Origin: an uncultured bacterium
Lineage (GTDB): Bacteria > Verrucomicrobiota > Kiritimatiellia > RFP12 > UBA1067
Direction of reading: 5' to 3'
Length of the DNA: 27,825 nucleotides
Assembly: GCA_900547945.1 (NCBI GenBank)
Contig: URIT01000031.1
Coordinates: 1-27,825 of the forward strand
Position 1 is the first letter of the stretch. Every line of letters begins with the position of its first letter. Shown in pieces: positions 22,966-27,825 of the stretch. A program made the translations under genes and the position numbers. The notes beneath the pieces were generated by a model, which saw nothing but the letters and a program-made list of their open reading frames with translations, did not search any database and was not told the origin of the DNA.

Positions 22966-24302
22966 TTCCGGCTTTCCTCTCTTCTCTTCCCATCCAACGC
23001 TCCGCCCCCATCGTCCAACGGGAGTTCCAGCGTGAAGATGCAGCCGCCGCCCGGACGCGCGGCGACGGAAAGGGTCCCGTCCATGTCCTGTGCAAGGGCA
23101 CGTGAAATCGAAAGCCCCAGGCCAAGACCGCCCGAACGCGAATTGAGGGCGTCGTCCGCCCGGTAGAAACGGTCGAACACGTGCGCCCTCTCGCCCGGCG
23201 ACAACCCGGGGCCGCGATCCTGCACGGAAAGGCGCGAGCATCCATCGGACATCTCCACCACCACCTCCACGCGCCCCGCCGTTGCCGCGTATTTCGCCGC
23301 ATTCCCCAGCAGGTTGACGAGAACCTGCTTCACGGCATCCGCATCGGCCCACGCACGGCAGGGCCCCGCCGCGCGCACGGAAACGCCGTGTTCGGGGAAA
23401 TCCCCCCGCACAAGCTCAACGACCTCTTCCGCCAGCGTGACAAGGTCAAGGCACGCAGGACAGTAGCGCCGCCGTCCCTGTTCGAGCCGCGAGAAATCAA
23501 GCAGATTCCCGACGAGACGAACCATGCGCGCGTTCTCGCGCGCGATGACCTCATAGGCATGCGCACGCTTCGCGTCCGTCTGGAGACGCCCGCTCCGCAG
23601 CAGGTCGATCCAGATGCCGATACCGGCAAGCGGCGTCTTCAGTTCATGGGAACAATTCGAGAGAAAGGTCGTCTTCGTCTCGTCGTCCCGCCGCGCCTTC
23701 ACGGCGGCCCGCCCCATCAGCCACGCCCCCGCCGCCAGCACACAGGCCAGCAGGACCACGAGGATGCCCCCCACCAGCCAGGCATCCACGTGCGCGGCTT
23801 CTTCGACAAGCGGGTTTCTTTCAAAGACAAGGCCGTAGGCCGTCTGGTCGACACGCCCCCAGAGAACGGTCGCCGGACCCATCTCCATCAAGCCACGTCG
23901 CGCACGCTTCTTGCCGACAGCCGTCCATTCGTTCCACCGCGACAGCTCTCCAAGCCGCGCCCCAACCCCAGCGGGGAACGGGCAGACCTGTCCATCCAGA
24001 AGCCCCGTCGACCAGGTCAGGCGGTCTTTCGGGCTCCACGTGAACGCGCCAACCGGGTTCCGCACGCCCGCACCGCCCTCCCACCGGCACAGGGCCGCCC
24101 GCACCACCGCGCCCGTCCGCCCGCTCTCGTTCACGATGTCCTGGAGCGAGGCGGCCAGGTTCTCAATCCGGGCGCGTCGCATTTCACCCTCGTGCAGCGC
24201 GGCGGTGGCGGACTGGCGACAGAGGAACAGGACCCCCAACCCCGTTAGGACGGCTGCGGGAAGACAAATCAACAGGAAGTAGAGTTTGAGATCGCGTGTC
24301 AT
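22962..24302 (-). CDS. Sensor histidine kinase (HisKA/HATPase, two TM helices)
   Basis: 446 residues. TM1 at about 8-28 and TM2 at about 174-195 bracket a ~145-residue extracytoplasmic domain with no sensor family I recognise. The cytoplasmic part has the H-box FLSNCSHELKTPLAG with phospho-acceptor H219, followed by NLLDFSRLEQG, N-box VNLLGNAAKYA, G1 DRGPGL, F-box FDRFYRADDA and G2 GGLGLGLSIS. This is a complete orthodox kinase. It starts at the base after the ruvC stop and overlaps the PHP gene. No response regulator adjoins; the nearest is about 2.6 kb upstream (26909-27604) and could be its partner. Confidence 0.93.
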   Translation of the reverse strand: MTRDLKLYFLLICLPAAVLTGLGVLFLCRQSATAALHEGEMRRARIENLAASLQDIVNESGRTGAVVRAALCRWEGGAGVRNPVGAFTWSPKDRLTWSTGLLDGQVCPFPAGVGARLGELSRWNEWTAVGKKRARRGLMEMGPATVLWGRVDQTAYGLVFERNPLVEEAAHVDAWLVGGILVVLLACVLAAGAWLMGRAAVKARRDDETKTTFLSNCSHELKTPLAGIGIWIDLLRSGRLQTDAKRAHAYEVIARENARMVRLVGNLLDFSRLEQGRRRYCPACLDLVTLAEEVVELVRGDFPEHGVSVRAAGPCRAWADADAVKQVLVNLLGNAAKYAATAGRVEVVVEMSDGCSRLSVQDRGPGLSPGERAHVFDRFYRADDALNSRSGGLGLGLSISRALAQDMDGTLSVAARPGGGCIFTLELPLDDGGGALDGKRREESRK

Positions 24303-24794
24303 CTAAATGGGTTCGCGCATGCCGAGGAATGAGTTCGAGTGGGCGTGCGTGATGGCGAGCGCCAGCGCATCGGCGGCGTCGTTCTGCGGAAGCTCCTCCA
24401 GCGCGAGCAGGGTCTTCACCATGCGCTGCACCTGCACCTTCTCCGCCAGTCCGTTGCCGCAGACGGCCATCTTCACGCGGCGCGGTTCGTATTCGTAGAT
24501 AGGACACGCCGCATTCGCCGCCGCCGCGATCACCGCGCCGCGCGCCTCGCCGAGAACGAGCATGGTGCCCGCGTTCTTGCCGTAGATGACGCTCTCGATC
24601 GAGAGGACATCCGGCGTGTACTGCGCAATCAGTTCCGAAACGCGCGCGTGGATGGTGCATAGGCACGCCGACAGCGGGGCCTTCGGGGCGTTCCGGATCC
24701 GTCCCGCCTCCAGGCAGCGCATCCGCGAACCCGTGACGGACAACACCCCATAGCCACTTGAACGGAGCGACGTATCAATTCCAAGAACGATCAT
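24303..24794 (-). CDS. ruvC: Holliday junction resolvase RuvC
   Basis: 163 residues, the normal RuvC length. The N-terminus MIVLGIDTSLRSSGYGV and the following IESVIYGKNAG, GEARGAVI and NDAADALALAITH are RuvC signatures; the acidic catalytic set is D7, E67, D139 and D142. RuvC cuts Holliday junctions symmetrically in complex with RuvAB, whose genes are not in this window. An SD (GGGGAG) sits before ATG at 24794. It lies 17 bp downstream of the SDR gene and abuts the kinase gene. Confidence 0.96.
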   Translation of the reverse strand: MIVLGIDTSLRSSGYGVLSVTGSRMRCLEAGRIRNAPKAPLSACLCTIHARVSELIAQYTPDVLSIESVIYGKNAGTMLVLGEARGAVIAAAANAACPIYEYEPRRVKMAVCGNGLAEKVQVQRMVKTLLALEELPQNDAADALALAITHAHSNSFLGMREPI

Positions 24795-24811
24795 TTACAC
24801 TCCCCATAAGG

Positions 24812-25600
24812 CTAGAAGGAACAGTTGGAGGCATCCGCGTTCTTCTCCGGCAGGATTCCGGAAATGAATGCGGCAAGCCGCCAGGGACAGATGGACAGGA
24901 ACCAGGTCGCAAGGCGCATGGGCCAGGGGAAGGCGATCAGGCCCACGTTGCGGTCCACCCGGTCCAGGATGATGCGCGCCGCCCGATCCGCCTCCATGAA
25001 AAACGGCATCGGGCAGGTGTTGCGGTCCGTGATGCGCGAACGGATGAATCCCGGGCACACCACGTTCATGCGGATGCCTTCGCGTGCGAGCGGCCCGCGG
25101 AAGGAAAGCGCCCACGCCTTCATCGCCGCCTTCGTCGCCGCATAGGCCGGACACGTGGAAAGGGGCGCATATCCAGCAAGCGAAGCCGTGATGACGACCT
25201 GGCGGCGCGCACGGCCCTTCGGCGCGGCCCGGAAACGCGCAAGGGTCGGCAAGACGACGTTGAGATTCCCCGTCACGTTCGTCGCGAACGTCCGTCGGAT
25301 GTTGGCCTCGTCCTCAACGCCAGTCCCGATTCCGGCGTTCGAGAAGACGAGTTCTAGCGGCGCCTGGGCGTCACAGGCGTTGACCCAGGCACGCACGGCC
25401 GCCTCGTCGGCCACGTCCAGCACCTCGGCCCGCACATCGGCCCCCTCCGCGCGGCAGCGGACGGCAACCCCTTCCAGGCGTCCCGCGTCGCGTCCGCACA
25501 GAAACAGGCGCTTCGCGCCACGGCGCGCGCATTCCAGCGCCAGCGCCTCGCCGATTCCGCTGGAGGCCCCCGTGATAAGAATGTTGTCGGCGTATTTCAT
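24812..25600 (-). CDS. Short-chain dehydrogenase/reductase (SDR family)
   Basis: 262 residues from ATG at 25600 (an in-frame ATG at 25609 lies inside the TATAAT hexamer and would be upstream of the expected transcript start). Classical SDR features: ILITGASSGIGEALALECAR for NAD(P) binding, LEVLDV, SNAGIG, the catalytic S-Y-K set with TASLAG, then YAATK, and NVVCPGFIRSRI. The C-terminal 45 residues are hydrophobic (LATWFLSICPWRLAAFISGI), which suggests membrane association, as in SDRs acting on lipids. The substrate is unknown. It heads the SDR-ruvC-kinase-PHP transcript; neither metabolic nor repair neighbours reveal its role. Confidence 0.9.
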   Translation of the reverse strand: MKYADNILITGASSGIGEALALECARRGAKRLFLCGRDAGRLEGVAVRCRAEGADVRAEVLDVADEAAVRAWVNACDAQAPLELVFSNAGIGTGVEDEANIRRTFATNVTGNLNVVLPTLARFRAAPKGRARRQVVITASLAGYAPLSTCPAYAATKAAMKAWALSFRGPLAREGIRMNVVCPGFIRSRITDRNTCPMPFFMEADRAARIILDRVDRNVGLIAFPWPMRLATWFLSICPWRLAAFISGILPEKNADASNCSF

Positions 25601-25616
25601 TGCGGACATTATAGCA
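25601..25616 (-). promoter_or_regulatory. Extended -10 promoter of the SDR operon, likely leaderless
   Basis: TGCTATAAT on the minus strand (TATAAT at 25613-25608, a perfect -10) is followed by seven bases and the ATG at 25600. No SD precedes that ATG and the -35 is poor. The layout matches the SGNH-esterase promoter. Confidence 0.65.
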
Positions 25617-25624
25617 CACCCGCC

Positions 25625-26077
25625 CTACCAGAACCGCCACTTCGCGGGAAAGAGGCGGACATTCTCGACGTGCTGGATCTCGGGTGGCTCAGGCTGGTCC
25701 GGCGTTCCGTAGACCTCGACGACGTCAAAGCGGAAATTCCCGTGCCACTTGTTTTTCAGGATCCAGTTCGTACAGGCCCTCAGCAACACACCGCGCTTGC
25801 GTTGGTCCACCCCCCAGAGAAGACTGGACCAGGCCGATCTGCGGGCATGCGTCTTGACCTCCACGAATACAATCGTCCGGCGATCGCGTGAACGCACGAT
25901 GGCGTCGATCTCGCACCGCCGATCCCGCGCGCAGGGCCGCACGTTCCGCCCGACGACCACCCACCCCCTTCGCGCCAGAAACGAAACGGCCAGGTTCTCG
26001 CCCCAACGGCCCCGTACGACGCTTCGTTCGCCATACGCCCGGTCGCGTACACGCTGCTTCTCGTTTCTCGCATCCAT
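25625..26077 (-). CDS. YraN/UPF0102-family endonuclease-like protein
   Basis: 150 residues from ATG at 26077, set by AGGAGGGGAAAGG just upstream; the open frame extends 46 codons further but is not needed. The PD-(D/E)XK core is plain: RGRWGENLAVSFLARRGW, VVGRNVRP, CEIDAIVRS (E-I-D) and IVFVEVKTH (E-V-K). UPF0102 proteins are predicted nucleases, often beside DNA-repair or rnhB genes; ruvC lies two genes away. The family averages about 120 residues; the extra length is an Arg-rich N-terminal ~15 residues and a WRFW end. Biochemical role unproven in the family. Confidence 0.88.
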   Translation of the reverse strand: MDARNEKQRVRDRAYGERSVVRGRWGENLAVSFLARRGWVVVGRNVRPCARDRRCEIDAIVRSRDRRTIVFVEVKTHARRSAWSSLLWGVDQRKRGVLLRACTNWILKNKWHGNFRFDVVEVYGTPDQPEPPEIQHVENVRLFPAKWRFW

Positions 26078-26189
26078 CCTTTCCCCTCCTTTCGGTACGT
26101 ATCCTTTCCGGCACGCGCGTGCAAACTGCCGGGCGGTGCTGGAACGCGCTATCAGGACGAAAGATGCGCTCCGGCACGAACTACACCCC

Positions 26190-26213
26190 GTCCGCTCCGC
26201 GCGGAGGCCGGAC
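26190..26213. terminator. GC-rich inverted repeat downstream of the Whirly-like gene
   Basis: Arms GTCCG/CGGAC flank the palindrome CTCCGC-GCGGAG with a 2-nt bulge, giving a stable stem starting 9 nt after the gene's end. There is no U-tract, so the terminator call is tentative. Confidence 0.4.
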
Positions 26214-26221
26214 AAGAGTCA

Positions 26222-26770
26222 TCAGGCGGAACGCGCCCCCGCCGGCGGACGGACAAGGGGAATGCCCAGGCAGATGTACAGCATGGCCTGTTCAAGTGTC
26301 AACATGAGGCTGAATGCCTCGTCCACGTCAAACACAAACCAACACTGTGTCAACTTGCCGTCTTCCGACTTCCGCGAAACCGCGAGGACGTAGCCGGGAT
26401 GCGGCTCGATCTGGTGCGTGAACTTGATGACCGTGCAGGCGCGTGCCGAACGGTGGAAGAGGCCCTTCCCGTCCCGGACCGACTCCTGCATGCCCCGCAG
26501 GACCTGGAGAATCTGCGAAAGGTCGCTGCGGTCCAGTTTGACGACGAGACGGTTCTCCCAGTCGAATGTCGGGAGAACCCGCCCGGCTCCCTGCCCGGAG
26601 CCCAGCGTCTTCTGCGCGGCAAGCGTGAGGAAGATGCTCCCCGATGTCTCGTCGTGCGCCGGGTGAAGTTCAAGCCGACAGGCGCTTCCCGTTCCCTTCA
26701 TGTTGGGGTGGATGTAGGCGTCAGTGGCGCGGTAGCGAACGGTCTGTTCGGTCTGTTTCGTCGCGTTCAT
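26222..26770 (-). CDS. Uncharacterised protein with a Whirly-like pattern (candidate ssDNA/RNA-binding)
   Basis: 182 residues from ATG at 26770, preceded by GGAAAGGACACCTCC. I know no named bacterial family for it. Residues about 45-170 follow the order seen in Whirly domains: a first strand (GSIFLTLAAQK), an FDWENRLVVKLDRSDLSQIL segment like YDWsrKqvFxLsvxEigxli, GLFHRSA like FFHDP, then TVIKFTHQIEPHPGYVLAVSRKS, and a final helix (EAFSLMLTLEQAMLYICLG). Whirly proteins bind single-stranded DNA without much sequence preference. The N-terminal 40 residues (ATDAYIHPNMKGTGSACRLE) look like an additional strand. Neighbouring yraN and ruvC would fit a DNA-repair role. Similarity is by eye, so confidence in the fold is modest; the gene itself is secure. 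Confidence 0.75.
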   Translation of the reverse strand: MNATKQTEQTVRYRATDAYIHPNMKGTGSACRLELHPAHDETSGSIFLTLAAQKTLGSGQGAGRVLPTFDWENRLVVKLDRSDLSQILQVLRGMQESVRDGKGLFHRSARACTVIKFTHQIEPHPGYVLAVSRKSEDGKLTQCWFVFDVDEAFSLMLTLEQAMLYICLGIPLVRPPAGARSA

Positions 26771-26908
26771 GGAGGTGTCCTTTCCTTCCGTTCGTGCGGA
26801 CCATCCGCCGAACACGGGGATAGGATACCTCAAACCGCGAAATCTTTCTTTAGTTTCAGCCCTAAAAAGACATCAAAAAATTTAGAGGTCGAACAAGGGC
26901 GGGCGATT

Positions 26909-27604
26909 CTAGCCCATCACTTCAAGGCGGAGGCCACATCGGGGAACCGTCAGGATCCTGAAGCCGTTGCCCTCGACCTTTTTCCGCAGATTGTAGAGAT
27001 GCTGCTCCAGCGTGCGCGAGTTCGGCACATAGCCCTCGCCCCAGAGGAGATCCATCACCGCCTCCTTCGAAACGATCTCGCCTGCCCGGCGGTTCAGGAG
27101 GCGGAGCAATTCATACTCGCGGTGTGTCAGGGAGATGCGCTGCCCCGCCGCCGTCGTGAGCGTGAGTTCGGTTCCCTTGACGACGGCGGTACCAAGCCGG
27201 AAGCCGTGTTCGGAGAGGCGTTCGGAACGGGATTCCCCCAACCGCGTCCGTCGCAGGAGCGATTCCACGCGCGCGAGAAATTCACGCGAGCCGAACGGCT
27301 TGGCCAGATAGTCGTCCGCGCCGAGCCCCAGGCCGAGAACCTTGTCGGACTCCTCGCCCTTGGCGGACAGGAAGAGAATCGGCGTGGTCGTATCCGAGGC
27401 GCGGATTTCGCGGCAGACGTCGAATCCGCTCTTCTCCGGCATCATGACATCGAGAATGACCAGATCGGGTAGGATGCGCCAGTGACGGTCAAGTGCGTCC
27501 TTCCCGTTTCCAACCGCACAAACCGAATGGAATTCGGATTCAAGAAGGGCGACAATCGCCTCGCGGACGGACACGTCATCCTCGGCCAACAGGATCTTCG
27601 ACAT
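26909..27604 (-). CDS. OmpR/PhoB-family response regulator
   Basis: 231 residues from ATG at 27604, set by GAGGAGG at good spacing; earlier in-frame ATGs fall before the SD or over the promoter. Receiver domain: ILLAEDDVSVREAI with acidic pair D9-D10, phospho-acceptor D52 in LVILDVMMPEKSG, switch S80 in LFLSAKG and K102 in LAKPFG. The C-terminal winged helix is the OmpR type (LTHREYELLRLLNRRAGEIV, RTLEQHLYNLRKKVEGN, ILTVPRCGLRLE). It is monocistronic, with its own promoter, and may be phosphorylated by the orphan kinase at 22962-24302. Confidence 0.95.
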   Translation of the reverse strand: MSKILLAEDDVSVREAIVALLESEFHSVCAVGNGKDALDRHWRILPDLVILDVMMPEKSGFDVCREIRASDTTTPILFLSAKGEESDKVLGLGLGADDYLAKPFGSREFLARVESLLRRTRLGESRSERLSEHGFRLGTAVVKGTELTLTTAAGQRISLTHREYELLRLLNRRAGEIVSKEAVMDLLWGEGYVPNSRTLEQHLYNLRKKVEGNGFRILTVPRCGLRLEVMG

Positions 27605-27631
27605 GGTTTCCTCCTCGCTCATGCAGTCGCA

Positions 27632-27660
27632 AGCATAACACAATCCGCGCGGGATGTCCA
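27632..27660 (-). promoter_or_regulatory. Promoter of the response regulator gene
   Basis: TGGACA (27660-27655), a 17-bp spacer and TATGCT (27637-27632) on the minus strand, giving a short leader with the SD GAGGAGG before ATG at 27604. Confidence 0.7.
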
Positions 27661-27707
27661 GCGGGTGAGGTGGAGCGCGGCCGCCCCCGGGTGGCGTCCC
27701 GCCGGGA

Positions 27708-27742
27708 AAAGGCAGGCGCGGCCCGGGGGTCCGGGCCGCGCC
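27708..27742 (-). terminator. Rho-independent terminator of the rRNA operon
   Basis: A perfect 12-bp stem (arms 27715-27726 and 27731-27742, GGCGCGGCCCGG and its complement) with a GGGT loop is followed on the minus strand by TGCCTTTT. It lies about 34 bp past the 5S gene and separates it from the response regulator. Confidence 0.7.
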
Positions 27743-27775
27743 GGCGCGCGCGCATTGGGGGGAAAAAACGAAAAA

Positions 27776-27825
27776 GCCGGCGGCGTCCTACTCTCGCACG
27801 GGCGGGTCCCGCACTACCCTCGGCG
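27776..27825 (-). rRNA. rrf: 5S rRNA, 3' portion (cut by the window end)
   Basis: Read on the minus strand the last 50 bases give CGCCGAGGGTAGTGCGGG, a short loop and GCGAGAGTAGGACGCCGCCG, which are the helix IV/V and closing-stem segments conserved in bacterial 5S rRNA. The 3' end is near 27776, then two T-runs follow. About 65-70 nt of the 5' side are outside the window. It would be the last gene of an rRNA operon. Confidence 0.92.

Noticed and set aside
26140..26215. N-terminal extension of the YraN protein from 26215
   Set aside because: The extension is Arg/Ser/Cys-rich and not family-like; a strong SD sits directly before ATG at 26077.
27620..27643. Upstream starts for the response regulator (MCYACDC and MSEEET)
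   Set aside because: The first overlaps the promoter -10 and the second lies before the strong SD that serves ATG at 27604.
1..27825. CRISPR arrays, tRNA genes, insertion sequences, integrases and att sites
   Set aside because: I looked for regular short repeats, cloverleaf-type sequence and transposase or integrase motifs on both strands by eye and saw none.

Overview
The window (27.8 kb) is high-GC bacterial DNA in which all protein genes but one lie on the minus strand, with tight operons (several 4-bp ATGA or GTGA overlaps). No single marker fixes the taxon. The mix of an aryl-polyene-like lipid cassette, a large bimodular secreted SGNH esterase, a repeat-built secreted Sel1 protein, a Nudix-CinA fusion and a glycine-riboswitch-controlled AlsT suggests a Gram-negative of the PVC group (Kiritimatiellota/Lentisphaerota-like). 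That placement is inference. The right edge cuts into a 5S rRNA gene, and the left edge lies inside a chimeric reading frame, so one or both edges may reflect assembly limits.

Layout, left to right. (1) 1-5120: a TetR-led tripartite efflux operon (TetR, TolC-like lipoprotein, HlyD-like adaptor, RND permease) read leftward from a strong promoter overlapping a palindromic operator. The permease runs in frame, after about 590 residues, into the C-terminal domain of the murein-recycling ligase Mpl. (2) 5200-7143: the only plus-strand gene, a membrane-anchored CbbX/SpoVK-type AAA+ ATPase with an in-frame TAA between Walker A and Walker B. (3) 7191-9890: a secreted Sel1-repeat protein carrying five copies of an unfamiliar 130-155-residue unit with a GRRLxF signature. 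(4) 9897-10270: a lower-GC gene-free gap with a large nested palindrome. (5) 10271-16117: two acyl carrier proteins, a three-domain COG4648/acyl-AMP-ligase/dehydratase fusion, a LolA-like protein and an MMPL exporter fused to an LpxL-type acyltransferase. This matches the accessory half of aryl polyene clusters, but with no ketosynthase or ketoreductase in view. (6) 16200-19509: a UPF0227-type hydrolase and a two-domain SGNH esterase. (7) 19555-22097: a glycine riboswitch driving a sodium:alanine/glycine symporter and a Nudix-CinA fusion. (8) 22117-25609: SDR, RuvC, sensor histidine kinase and PHP phosphoesterase in one operon. (9) 25625-27604: a YraN-family nuclease, a protein whose pattern resembles Whirly ssDNA-binding domains, and an OmpR-type response regulator. 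(10) 27708-27825: a terminator hairpin and the 3' end of 5S rRNA.

Sequence-level regulation is clear in several places: four promoters with exact 17-bp spacing (TetR, AAA, alsT, response regulator), two extended -10 promoters placed 6-7 nt before ATG (likely leaderless mRNAs for the SGNH esterase and the SDR), and the glycine riboswitch. The items most worth a second look are the RND-Mpl junction, the acyl-lipid cassette with its fusions, the five-copy repeat protein, the Whirly-like protein and the Nudix-CinA fusion.
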